45,258 nt of DNA from assembly GCA_945905295.1 (NCBI GenBank), contig CAMDPX010000032.1, forward strand, positions 1-45,258, in the 5' to 3' direction. This document shows positions 11,382-20,900 of this stretch, piece by piece (within the stretch, counting starts at the first letter, position 1; each line of letters starts with the position of its first letter). Made by a program: the position numbers and the translations under genes. The DNA is from Planctomyces sp. SH-PL62 (GTDB taxonomy: Bacteria > Planctomycetota > Planctomycetia > Planctomycetales > Planctomycetaceae). Under the pieces are notes generated by a model. It was not told where the DNA came from and did not search any database. It saw only the letters and a program-made list of their open reading frames with translations.

Positions 11382-11944
11382 GTCAACATGCTCCAATCGT
11401 AGACGTTGAGGTCGGGGACGCTCACTTGGTTTTGATCAACTTCAGAGCCGACAAAAACCGCCGTGAAATGCTCGCCCCCCTCGGAGGTCGCCACGAGATT
11501 CACCCGGTCGAGATACGTCGTTGTGTATGCACCGGATCGTTCCGCGTGGTTTGGCGGCATCGAAAGAACGAGCGGCTTTGTCGATGCCTTGGCCGACTTC
11601 GACGACTTCCATCTCAACTTCGAAAGCGGGGATTGCACCACAAAGGCGAGAACCTCTTCCTGATCGCGTTCCCGCTGCTGTTCAAGGTCGGTCATCAGAA
11701 ACTCACGCATCCGAGCCGTGGCGTTGGCGATTTCGAGACGCTCGCGCATTCGGTCCACGCGGATTTGCTCCTTTTTCTGATCCTGCGCCGCACGTTGTTC
11801 TTGTCTGTACTCGGCAACTTTGAGTCGTCGATGCTCCTCAGCGGCCTTGGCCTCGGCCCGTGCCTTCGCCACCGCCATGCGTTCCTGGCGCGCAAGACCA
11901 ACCTCAACAAACTCGCCATGTGCGATTGTTGAGCGATCGGCCAT
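11378..11944 (-). CDS. Hypothetical coiled-coil protein
   Basis: 188 residues. The region from about residue 15 to 100 is rich in Ala, Arg, Glu, Gln and Lys and would form a long helix or coiled coil (AEAKAAEEHRRLKVAEYRQE). The C-terminal third looks globular with beta character (GEHFTAVFVGSEVDQNQVS). No signal peptide, so probably cytoplasmic. It starts 53 bases after the LamG/kelch gene stop and overlaps the 75-residue gene by 4 bases. I do not recognise the family. Confidence 0.65.
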   Translation of the reverse strand: MADRSTIAHGEFVEVGLARQERMAVAKARAEAKAAEEHRRLKVAEYRQEQRAAQDQKKEQIRVDRMRERLEIANATARMREFLMTDLEQQRERDQEEVLAFVVQSPLSKLRWKSSKSAKASTKPLVLSMPPNHAERSGAYTTTYLDRVNLVATSEGGEHFTAVFVGSEVDQNQVSVPDLNVYDWSMLT

Positions 11945-11997
11945 AGGCGCAAGCCGTCAACGATGACACTCCCTCGCGCCGCCATTTTCAACCGCCG

Positions 11998-14100
11998 CTA
12001 TCTTCGCACGAGCTTCCACACATCCGGGGCCATATTATTACCGGCGACCATCCACAGGGCGTTGTCGTACACGAAGACCCCGGCGGCGTGTCTCGCATGC
12101 CAGGGAGTATTGGGGCATGGATGCCAATTCACACCATCGGCTGAGTGCCAGACATCGTTTCGATTGGCTGGCTTCTTGGCCGGCCCATAACCCTCCAGCA
12201 CCCACATGCGACCATCGAACACGGCCACTTCATGATATTGACGCGGCTCCCACGGAGCCTTTTCGAGATGGCGAACCCAGTGGACGCCGTCGGAGGAACT
12301 CCAGACATCGTTGAAGAATTTCCGACGCGGTGTTTCCGGTGTGTCGTAGGTGCCGCCACCCAGAATCCACATCCGATCCTTGAACACCACGCTTCCGCCA
12401 ATCATGCCGCGCGCGGACCAGTACGGCTCCTGCGGCGCGATCTGAGTCCACTCGGCACCATCGGTGGTCGTCCAGATGTCGCGATAGAACGCCTCGCTCG
12501 ACTGGACGTGATTCGGCATCGTTTGACCTCCCATCACCCAAATTTTCTCGGCGTGAGCGACCGTGTAGTGCAACGCTCGCTGACCCCACGGCGCGGCGGG
12601 ATTGATCAGCTTCCACTCCTTGCCATTGTCCGAGTTCCACACGTCGGGCTGATAGTGCCCTTGGTTCGAGTCACCACCGACGATCCACATCTTGTCCCGA
12701 TGCACGACGTGTCCCGCCGTGTGCCGTCCCTCCCAATCCGACCGGGAATCGAACTGACTGTCCTTGAACGTATTCGGCTTTTCGAGAATCCATGCCGCGC
12801 CGTCCTGGGAACTCCAGACCTCGTTGTTGCAGATGCGAGGGAAATGTTGCTTGTCATTCGGGTTCCAGCCTCCCAACAACCACATGCGTCCTTTGAAGGT
12901 GAGTGCTCCCAGACCGTCGCGAGGCGCAAAGGGGGCGGCCAATGTCACCTTGACCCATTCGTAAGCGGGAACGTCCGGCGCGGTCACCATCGAAAACGGT
13001 CGCTCGCTCTGAGCGACCAACTTCGACGGGCTGGTGGATACACGCACGCGACTTTGGGTCGATGGCGTCGAGGGTGCTTGCCAAACGAACTCGCCCGAGT
13101 TCGGTACGGACGGGGCGATCTCTGTCCAAGCCTTACCGTCATCCCCGCTCCATTCGATCTTCACGAGATCACGCGGGCTGACTTTCTGAGATGACCACCG
13201 GATGCGATGCCAACTTCCGCCACTCAGGCTCTCGCCTCCGCGAGGCGACAGCAACGTGATGGTCGGCGGGCCAACGGGTTCGATGGCGTCCGGCACATAC
13301 GAAGCGCGCCTCTCGATTTCGACCTCGGACAGCGCTCGCTTGTGAATGACCACCTCATCCATCAAACCGTTGAAATTCCAGAACCCCTTGCCGATGGCAC
13401 CGATGAGCAGCGGCTGGCCATTGTCCGAAATCTCGACGGCGTCCCGTTTCGCAACGCCCACTCGCACTCCGTTTCGATAGATCGACATTTGCTGGTCGTT
13501 GATCGTGATCGCCATGTGGATCCACTCGTCCTTGTCCATCACGTCGTCATCAGCCGTGACCAGCACTTTGCCTCCCGACTGCCGCCCCAGGTAGGCGACA
13601 AGCCGTGAGCCACTCATCCAGATCGCGTAGGGTGAGTTCGCCGCCGTTCCATTCGAGGACTTGTCGAGGATGCCACCGTTGCCACAAACCTTGGCCAGCA
13701 TCCACACCTCGATGGTCATCTCACCGCCGCCTCCCTGTTTTCGATCCAGAGGACAGAGCAGCTCATGAGCGGCAATCTCAACAACGCTCGACTTGCCATT
13801 GAATCGAATCGCCTTCTTGCCCGGCCACCGGCCCTGCTCCCAACCCGCGTCATGAATGGTCCCATCCAACGCGGCACCCGTCTTGGCCTTGTTCTTCAAG
13901 ACCGTCCCCGCCCCCTCTTGAAAGTCGTAATAGGCAATGACGCTGCGATCATCGAGCAACCGCTGACGCTCAGCATTCCAGCGGTCGAACCCCGCCCGCT
14001 TGACAGGCGACGCAGGCTCGTCGGCAAAGCCTTGAACCATCAACAAGCCAACGAGTCCAACGAATGGAAAAAGACGACGAATGCAGAACGGTCCGGTCAT
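11998..14100 (-). CDS. Secreted LamG and kelch-like beta-propeller protein
   Basis: 700 residues from the ATG at 14100, which gives a signal peptide (RRLFPFVGLVGLLMVQGFA) and has AAGGA just upstream; alternative in-frame starts at 14118 and 14163 only add charged residues, and the latter lies in a palindrome. Domains in order: a LamG/concanavalin A-like domain (about residues 25-235, including GTVLKNKAKTGAALDGTIHD and DEWIHMAITIND), a short Ig/fibronectin-like segment (LLSPRGGESLSGGSWHRIRW), and a C-terminal beta-propeller of kelch-like repeats with recurrent WILGG, WIVGG and WVMGG strands each followed by a DVW segment. Probably an extracellular carbohydrate- or surface-binding protein; no catalytic residues recognised. 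Confidence 0.88.
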   Translation of the reverse strand: MTGPFCIRRLFPFVGLVGLLMVQGFADEPASPVKRAGFDRWNAERQRLLDDRSVIAYYDFQEGAGTVLKNKAKTGAALDGTIHDAGWEQGRWPGKKAIRFNGKSSVVEIAAHELLCPLDRKQGGGGEMTIEVWMLAKVCGNGGILDKSSNGTAANSPYAIWMSGSRLVAYLGRQSGGKVLVTADDDVMDKDEWIHMAITINDQQMSIYRNGVRVGVAKRDAVEISDNGQPLLIGAIGKGFWNFNGLMDEVVIHKRALSEVEIERRASYVPDAIEPVGPPTITLLSPRGGESLSGGSWHRIRWSSQKVSPRDLVKIEWSGDDGKAWTEIAPSVPNSGEFVWQAPSTPSTQSRVRVSTSPSKLVAQSERPFSMVTAPDVPAYEWVKVTLAAPFAPRDGLGALTFKGRMWLLGGWNPNDKQHFPRICNNEVWSSQDGAAWILEKPNTFKDSQFDSRSDWEGRHTAGHVVHRDKMWIVGGDSNQGHYQPDVWNSDNGKEWKLINPAAPWGQRALHYTVAHAEKIWVMGGQTMPNHVQSSEAFYRDIWTTTDGAEWTQIAPQEPYWSARGMIGGSVVFKDRMWILGGGTYDTPETPRRKFFNDVWSSSDGVHWVRHLEKAPWEPRQYHEVAVFDGRMWVLEGYGPAKKPANRNDVWHSADGVNWHPCPNTPWHARHAAGVFVYDNALWMVAGNNMAPDVWKLVRR

Positions 14101-14135
14101 ACGATCCTTCACTTTCATCCGCAGCCCAGCCTTGC

Positions 14136-14168
14136 CATCCGTGGGCAGAATCCGATTGCCCACGGATG
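14136..14168. repeat. Short hairpin related to the 11000-11079 repeat
   Basis: A perfect 12-base stem, catccgtgggca (14136-14147) with tgcccacggatg (14157-14168), around a 9-base loop. The arm shares catccgtggg with the repeat at 11000-11079. It lies between two minus-strand genes, just before the LamG/kelch start. Confidence 0.75.
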
Positions 14169-14176
14169 AAGCCAGA

Positions 14177-17161
14177 TCACTCTTTGGCCAGCTCCACGAC
14201 TTCGGCCGGAGACAGCGTTCGCTCGAAGACCAGAGTGTGGCCGATGAGGCCGCGGTAGTAGGCGTCGTGGAAGTAAAAAATCTCCGCGCCGAGGATCAGC
14301 GACGGGACGATCCCCGAATCGGCGGGGAACTTCTTCGTCATCCCCTCGCTGACACGCTTGCCGTCTTGGAAGAGGCGGATGAGCCACTGGCCGGCGGAGG
14401 GCTCGGCCGTCATCGCGACGTGAGTCCAGCGGTCGGCTTCGATCTTCGTTGGTGACTCGATCACGTCGTTGACGTTGATCCGCGAGGCGAGCTGATACGG
14501 AGCCTTCTGGCCGTGCAGGCCGAGGATGAAGCGGCGTGCTCCGAAACCGATGACGTCACCCCTGGCTCCGTGTCCCCCTTTGCCCATCTCGGTGGCGGGT
14601 TTGATCCAGGCGGCGAGCGTCACTCCTTTCATTGGTGCTCCGCCGCCGTGATGACCGGTCAGCGCGAGCGGCAGCGTGTCCTTGTCGGCGTAGGCGGAAT
14701 GTCCGAGATAGAAGCGGCCGAGTCCGCTGTCGCGACGGTAGTCTTTTCGGTTCGTCAGGTTGTCAGCGAAGCGAATCGCCGGGCGACCGGAATCGACGAC
14801 CCAGTCGAGGTTCGCGAGGTCGAGATGTCCGAGCGGCATTGTGGGCCGACGCTCCGCGTCGGCTTCTCGACGCGGAGCGTCGAGCCACACACTCGCGTGG
14901 TTGAAAACGAACAGCCCCTTTCCTTCGAGCATCCGATAATCGGCGATCGCACCGACCGGCGCGGACCCGAAGCTCGGCGGTTGATCGTTTGGCTTGGAGG
15001 CAACATCAGGCGGCGGGGCTTCGCCGTCGGCGAGGCGTTTGAATTCGACATCGGTGACCAGCATCTCGCCGGTGCCGGAGTTGCCGAACGCGATCGACAG
15101 CGAACTGGCCTCTTCCGGCACATCGAACACGAAGCCGGTCTTCTTCCAATCGAACGAGCCGTTGCCGACGAAATGTTTCGCCGTCGCGAGCGGCTTGTTG
15201 GTCTTAGCTTGAACCGCTTCGAGTTCGATGCGTCCGCCGGGACCGTGGGCGTTGATTGACTTCACGAGAGCGGTGACGACGTAGCGGCCTTTGTCGAGGC
15301 CGGCGGCTTGAGGCGAGTCAGGCTGAAAGCCTGACCTACGGGCGGGCAAGTTCGCCTTGCCGAACGACGCGGGGCCGAGCTTCATCGCGAAGCCGCTTCC
15401 CGCGCCGCAGTTCTTTTCGAGTTCATACGCCGGCCGCGTGTTGTGAGCCGTCATGAACGGCGTCCGGCCGTAGATCCACGTTTCGCTCAGTGGGACGAAT
15501 TGGCGGAACGTCAGCTTCGGCCACTCGTCGGCGAAGAGGTAGTGATGCTCTGGGTCGAGCGTCGGCGAGTCATAAATCTTCGACTGCTTGAACAGCGACT
15601 CGGCCTCGGCCGACGGGACGCCGGTGTAACGGTACTCGACGCGGAGCTTCGTGCCGGGCACGGCGGTCTCCGGCTCGAAGCTGACCCCCGTGTCGTAGAA
15701 CGCCGCGCAGACCGCCGTGTTCAACTTGCGAGTCAGCAGTTTTGTGGCGTCCTTCGGATCGCGATGCCAATCGTGCTTGATGCGGTACTCGACGCCGGGG
15801 ACGACTGGGACTGTCTCGCCATGCCGACCGAACCAGACACGCTGGCCGCCGTACATTTCGAGATCGTTCTGCGGGCCGGGGTCGATCGGGTACACCGGCC
15901 GATGATACAGCTCGCCGCTCTTCCGCTTGGCGATCAAATACTGCCAGCGAAACGGATCGAGCGGCGTGTGATGCTCGAAGTCGAATCCGTACCGAAAATA
16001 AAACGGCTCTCCGGGGAGGACTTCCAGTTCGCTGTCGATGTCGTAGGCATACGTCCCCCGCTGCGAGTCGAACCCGACCGTCAGAGTGCTCTTCGTGACA
16101 AACCGATCCTTCACGTTGCGAGCCGACCAAGTCGCCTTGACGACGTCTCCGTGGGGCACGTTTTCAACGTGCCCGTCCTTTGGCTTCGACGCTTTCTTGG
16201 GTTCTGACGTTTTACTGTCGGGCACGTTGGAAACGTGCCCCACGCTGACGACCGGGTCAGTCCACTTGCTGGCCGCGTCGGGAAACGCACCTTGATTCTC
16301 CAGTCCCCAGTGCGAATCAAACGTGAGCTGCGGCTTGTAACCCGGCTTGAGCTTCGCGAAGCAACTCGGATCGCGCTCGTTGTGCAGTTGCAGAATCGGC
16401 TCATCCCCATCGAACACCCACTGGCGATCGCCAAGCCACCGCCGCACGGAAAACTTCGGCGAGTGCATTGCCGTCACCACAAGCGGCTCGCGCTTCGCCA
16501 GCGAAGTGGCCGTCACGCCATCGAAGGTCACTCGCGCAAGGCTGCTCGTCCCGATGCCGACTCGCGCACCGGTGAGCGGCGCGTCGATGTCCCCGAAGAA
16601 AATCTTCTCCTTTCCATCGACCTTCACGACCACCGCGTTGCCAAGCGTCACGACCGACAGCGCGATCGGCTGATTGAGCTTCACCTCGCACGGCACGACC
16701 CGCAGGTATCCGCCGTCCGGGAACTTCACGAGCGCCACGCACTGATACTTGTGCGACAACTGCACGCGGAATCCCGACTCTTGCCGCAACTCACGCCCTT
16801 CGATCTTCGAGACGGCTTCTCCGCCGCGCACAAGCACTCCCGCCTCGAACCCGCCGTCGCCAAACGTCGGATCAGGCCACGCACTCCAGCCTTCGCCAAA
16901 GAACCGTAACTGCTTCGCCGCTTCGCTGATCGTGACGTTCGCCGACACCTCGACCTGCGGCAACTCGCCCGGCGCGACCAAATAACTCCACTTGTCCGCC
17001 GACATCGCCACCTTGCCTTCAGCAACCGCGGCCCCTTTCCAATCACTGGGTTTAGCAGACCACTTCGAGAGGTCATCCGCCCAAACCATCGCTGATTCAG
17101 AACAGACCCCAAGCAGCACAGCAACTGTCAGCCATCGCAGGCCGATGGAAATGGTTCTCAT
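14177..17161 (-). CDS. Large secreted LamG-domain protein
   Basis: 994 residues from the ATG at 17161, with AGGGAG 8 bases upstream and a signal peptide (MRTISIGLRWLTVAVLLGVC... to about residue 28); the longer frame to 17281 has no such support. The N-terminal 230 residues look like a beta-sandwich (KVDGKEKIFFGDIDAPLTGA), the centre resembles a glycoside-binding or polysaccharide-lyase-like beta-rich protein (YRIKHDWHRDPKDATKLLTR), and the C-terminus is a LamG domain (VTLAAWIKPATEMGKGGHGA; WTHVAMTAEPSAGQWLIRLF). Function unknown, probably surface carbohydrate binding or degradation. Three repeat elements are translated inside it: family B (16150-16244), one at 14841-14890 and one at 15317-15335. 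Confidence 0.85.
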   Translation of the reverse strand: MRTISIGLRWLTVAVLLGVCSESAMVWADDLSKWSAKPSDWKGAAVAEGKVAMSADKWSYLVAPGELPQVEVSANVTISEAAKQLRFFGEGWSAWPDPTFGDGGFEAGVLVRGGEAVSKIEGRELRQESGFRVQLSHKYQCVALVKFPDGGYLRVVPCEVKLNQPIALSVVTLGNAVVVKVDGKEKIFFGDIDAPLTGARVGIGTSSLARVTFDGVTATSLAKREPLVVTAMHSPKFSVRRWLGDRQWVFDGDEPILQLHNERDPSCFAKLKPGYKPQLTFDSHWGLENQGAFPDAASKWTDPVVSVGHVSNVPDSKTSEPKKASKPKDGHVENVPHGDVVKATWSARNVKDRFVTKSTLTVGFDSQRGTYAYDIDSELEVLPGEPFYFRYGFDFEHHTPLDPFRWQYLIAKRKSGELYHRPVYPIDPGPQNDLEMYGGQRVWFGRHGETVPVVPGVEYRIKHDWHRDPKDATKLLTRKLNTAVCAAFYDTGVSFEPETAVPGTKLRVEYRYTGVPSAEAESLFKQSKIYDSPTLDPEHHYLFADEWPKLTFRQFVPLSETWIYGRTPFMTAHNTRPAYELEKNCGAGSGFAMKLGPASFGKANLPARRSGFQPDSPQAAGLDKGRYVVTALVKSINAHGPGGRIELEAVQAKTNKPLATAKHFVGNGSFDWKKTGFVFDVPEEASSLSIAFGNSGTGEMLVTDVEFKRLADGEAPPPDVASKPNDQPPSFGSAPVGAIADYRMLEGKGLFVFNHASVWLDAPRREADAERRPTMPLGHLDLANLDWVVDSGRPAIRFADNLTNRKDYRRDSGLGRFYLGHSAYADKDTLPLALTGHHGGGAPMKGVTLAAWIKPATEMGKGGHGARGDVIGFGARRFILGLHGQKAPYQLASRINVNDVIESPTKIEADRWTHVAMTAEPSAGQWLIRLFQDGKRVSEGMTKKFPADSGIVPSLILGAEIFYFHDAYYRGLIGHTLVFERTLSPAEVVELAKE
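14841..14890. repeat. Inverted-repeat element inside a LamG gene
   Basis: A perfect 15-base core stem, cgacgctccgcgtcg (14847-14861) with cgacgcggagcgtcg (14868-14882), flanked by imperfectly matching gtggg and ccacac ends. It is translated in the host gene as LDAPRREADAERRPT. Confidence 0.75.
15317..15335. repeat. Short palindromic repeat inside a LamG gene
   Basis: gtcaggct (15317-15324) and agcctgac (15328-15335) pair perfectly around gaa. With the flanking cctacg this resembles a dispersed planctomycete palindrome. It is translated as RRSGFQPDS. Confidence 0.6.
16150..16244. repeat. Inverted-repeat element, family B, inside a LamG gene
   Basis: Arms 16150-16175 and 16219-16244 pair at 25 of 26 positions (core ggggcacgttttcaacgtgc). 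Each arm is itself nearly palindromic. The host gene reads it as GHVSNVP at one end and GHVENVPHG at the other. Other copies are at 20413-20510 and 35180-35232. Confidence 0.93.
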
Positions 17162-17394
17162 CAATGAACTCCCTGAGCTCTTCTTGGAGGCGCGTTTACA
17201 AGAAGCAGCATCTGCCATCCAGCTTCGTGGATCAAGCAAGTCCAAAGCTCGCGTCGATCGATCACGTCCGAGCCTTGTCATTCGTGCGAACGCCAGCAGA
17301 TTATGTGCTCATGCGGAGCAGTGGATTCGCCCCGGTCGGGACGAATCGAAAACCGCTCGATCTAGATTGCACGTCATCTCAGAAAGGATCAGTC

Positions 17395-17925
17395 ATGTTG
17401 TCAGTTCGTCATCTGCTGTTTGTGTTGTCCGTCTCGTCTGTCTTCGCGTTGAATGTTTCGGCGCAGGAATCTCCCAAGCCGGGGCCGGAACATCAGAAGC
17501 TCAAGGAGCTGGAGGGAACCTGGGACGCGACGATGAAGTTCGGTGACGCCGAATCAAAAGGAACGATGATCTACAAAATGGACCTCGGCGGCCTGTGGTT
17601 GACGAGCGACTTTCGCGGCGAGTTTGGTGGCGAGAAATTCGCGGGCAAGGGGCTGGACGGTTACGACCCCGCCAAGAAGAAATACATCAGCGTGTGGGTG
17701 GATTCGATGATTACGTCGCCGCTGATGACCGAAGGAACCTTCGACAAAGAGGGCAAAGTGCTGACCCAAACCGGAGAAGGCCCCGGACCGGACGGCAAGC
17801 CCATGAAGATGAAAATGGTGACCGAACACAAAGGCAAGGACGCGATGCTCTTCACCATGTTCGCCCCCGGCCCCGACGGCAAAGAGGCCGCCATGTTTTC
17901 AATCTCCTACAAGCGACGAAAGTAG
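17395..17925 (+). CDS. DUF1579 family secreted protein
   Basis: 176 residues from the ATG at 17395, which has AAAGGA about 8 bases upstream and gives a clean signal peptide (LLFVLSVSSVFALNVSAQ). The mature part is a DUF1579 domain: LKELEGTWDATMKFG, GTMIYKMDLGGLWLTSDFRG, then beta strands with YISVWVDSMITSP and a final FSISYKRRK. DUF1579 proteins are predicted lipocalin-like beta-barrels, but no ligand is known. It is the only plus-strand gene in a long minus-strand run, so it probably has its own promoter in the 233 bases upstream; I cannot identify the promoter boxes. Confidence 0.93.
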   Translation: MLSVRHLLFVLSVSSVFALNVSAQESPKPGPEHQKLKELEGTWDATMKFGDAESKGTMIYKMDLGGLWLTSDFRGEFGGEKFAGKGLDGYDPAKKKYISVWVDSMITSPLMTEGTFDKEGKVLTQTGEGPGPDGKPMKMKMVTEHKGKDAMLFTMFAPGPDGKEAAMFSISYKRRK

Positions 17926-17998
17926 AGAATCCTTCGTCGGCAAGAAACTGGACGGCTCAGTCAGCACGACCACGAAATGACGCTCGGATGAACTCCAG

Positions 17999-20900
17999 CT
18001 ACTTGGTGACTCGGACGAAGTGCGAGCGTCGTTGTCCTGATGCGAGGTCTCGCACGTGGATCTCCCATTGGCCGAAGGCGTCATTTGCGGCAATATCGAG
18101 CTTGAGTTCGAGCACTCCGTGAGCGGCTCCGTAGTAGCCGCTGAACTCAGCGAGCCGGCCGTCGCCGTCTCGGACTTCGACGTGCAGCGGGATGACCGCG
18201 TCAACCGGCTTGCCGGTCGCGTCGTTGATGGAGATGCGGCCGGTCCACTGCTTGCCGCGAGCGACCTCGGCTGCGCCGTCGATCGACACCGCGGCAATCG
18301 GTTGAGGCAGAGTCATCAGCACTCGACCGTCGCACGGACCTAATGTCGTCGGCACAACGGTCGCCGTAGCGGAAGTCGCCAGACTTCCGACCGAACGTCG
18401 TTGACCTTTCGCTGCTTCAGCGTCGGAATCGGAAGTCTGGCGACTTCCGCTACTTCGATTGGTCCCATCCACCTTGCGGAACTCAACCGCGCGGTGCTCG
18501 ACCAAATCGTAGATCGCACCGACATCGCCGTTGACGGTCACCTCCGCCGCTGTCGGCACTCCGAGTTCATGCACGCGGCCGTATTGGCCGACGTAGTCGC
18601 CGGGTTCGCGGGCGTCGTTGACCAGGAAGATGTAATCGGCGCAGCCGGATCGACGGCGATGCGGGACGACTTCGGGTGACGATGAATCGACCACGCGCTG
18701 ATACTTGCCGTCAAGTTGCTGCCGAATTTCTGCCGCGAGTTTCAGCAGCGCGGCTTTGTCGGCGGCGGCGTCCTTCGTGCGAGCGAGGATCGGCAGCGTG
18801 ATGTCGGCCTTGATCGCCGGGCAGAGGCGTGAGTCGCCGACGATCAGGCCGCCGCGCTTCTGGAACGCGAGCACTCGATCGACGACCGGGCGAGTCAGCA
18901 CTTCGCAGTCGGTCATCACGAGCACTTTGTACGCATCCAGCCCGTCGCGCAGGACGTGCTCTTCATAGATGACTTCCGGCTGCAACCGAGCGTGTTGCAT
19001 CGCGAAGTACGCATCCGCTTGCCAGCCGCCGGCGTAACCCCAGGTGGCTCGCGACGCGAACGCGAACGTCGTGAAGCTTTCGAGAAACGCGATGTCGCTC
19101 TTCACGGCGGGGATTTGTCGCAGCGTCGGGCCGAGCGGTTCGACGACGTCGTGAATCAGCCGCGTGAGTTCGTGTTGCAGTTGCGGGTGCGTGTACTTGT
19201 AGGCGTGCGAGCCGTCGGTCGGAACGAGCGAACTCCAGCCGTGATACATGATCCCCTCCACCGGCCGAGCGATCTTCGTCCAGAACGCCTCGCGCAGATG
19301 ATGCGGGTGAATCGAGATGAAGCTCGTGCTCGGATCCTGATCGGCCCACTTCGCCGGGAGTTCCCCTTCTCGCGGCGAGGACTCCGCCGGTGCCGTCGTC
19401 GAGCGATACCAGAAGAGCTGCGTCATCTTCATGACCCGCTTCGTAGGTTGGGACTCCGTCCCGACCGCATTTGCACGCAGGCCCTTTGGAGTCGCGGATT
19501 TGGTCGGGACAGAGTCCCAACCTACGCCCGCCATCGCGAACATTTCATCCACCGGCAGTGACATGCGCAGCGGATCGGGATCGGTGTAGGTCCACTGCGA
19601 GAGCACATCGACCTCACCGCCGCTCCCCCACAATGGTGGGCACCGGACGACAGGATCGGTGAAGGTCCACTGATCGGCACGCTTCGACGCCCGTTTGAAC
19701 CCGCGATGCACGGCCGAGTGCGCGTCGTTCCAGCCGTCCCCTTTGCTCCACCACCAGCGATAGAACGCCAACTGCGGATGATCGGGCGAGACCACTCGAT
19801 CGGCCGGGAAGTCCTTCAAGGTTGTGTAGCTCGGCGGGTATTTGCCCTTCACGAAATCGGGAATGTTCGCGTCCGGGCCGAACGCGCGCCGATACGCCGC
19901 CAGATCCCACTCGGTGAACGAGACCTCGCTGTCGTCGCGGACCTCTGAGTTCACCAGCACCCCCTCGAAGGCCGGATGATCGCCATACGATTTCGCGATC
20001 GACTCGCCGAGCCGATCGAACGCCGCCATCACCTTCGGCGCGTTCGGCGTGAGCGTGCGCCGCTTGAGCTTCTCGCCGTTGCGTCCCGTTTGCACGAACT
20101 CACCGAGGTAAGGCTCGAAGTACCCGGGCCAAGTGGCGGCCATGATCTTGAGATCGTTCGCCAGTGCGGTATCGAGCATCGCTCGCGCGGCGGGCAGTTG
20201 TTCGGGCTTCGTGATGAGCACCGGTTCCGTCGCATCCGCCGCACGCTGATGATCGACCTCGGTGCCAAGGCAATGCGTGAACCCAATCTGCTTGAGCCGC
20301 GGCAATTCAACGAGCACATCCTTCACCCCGCCGATCCCCCACATCACGACCGGCATCCGCTCCGGCAACGGGCGAGCCACAAGCGTGACGGGATAGGTTT
20401 CGACGACTCGCCCGTGGGGCACGTTTCCAACGTGCCCATCCTTCGGGCTGTCGGTTTTCGATTTCTTCGAGTCGGTGCTTTTGACGGGCACGTTGGAAAC
20501 GTGCCCCACGCCGGCACTCACCGTCACGGTGTAAGCATCCGGCCGCAGCGTCGTGTCGAACGCAAACTCGACATCGTGTGATTCGCCCCCTTCAAGCTTG
20601 TTGATCGTCGCGTCCTTCGACAGTGGCAAGACCGGTCGCCCGCCAACATTCACCTCCAGCACTGCGTTCGAGATCGGCTCGCGCCGCAAGTTCGTCACGC
20701 GGACGGTCCACTTCGGAGCCTCCTCGAATCGAACGAACGTTCTCCGAGGAAACATGGCCGCGACGCGCAGCCGACCGAACTCGCGCACGCCGTTCGTGAG
20801 TCGCACTTCATCCACGAAGCCCGGAAAGCCGGGGTAGTTGCTGCCGAGCCGGTCGCCGATCGACAGCGGCAGATCGCCCGCCGAGATCGCTCCGCGTCCC

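Noticed and set aside
17162-17394. Longer start for the DUF1579 gene
   Set aside because: The extension precedes a clean signal peptide with its own ribosome-binding site at 17395.
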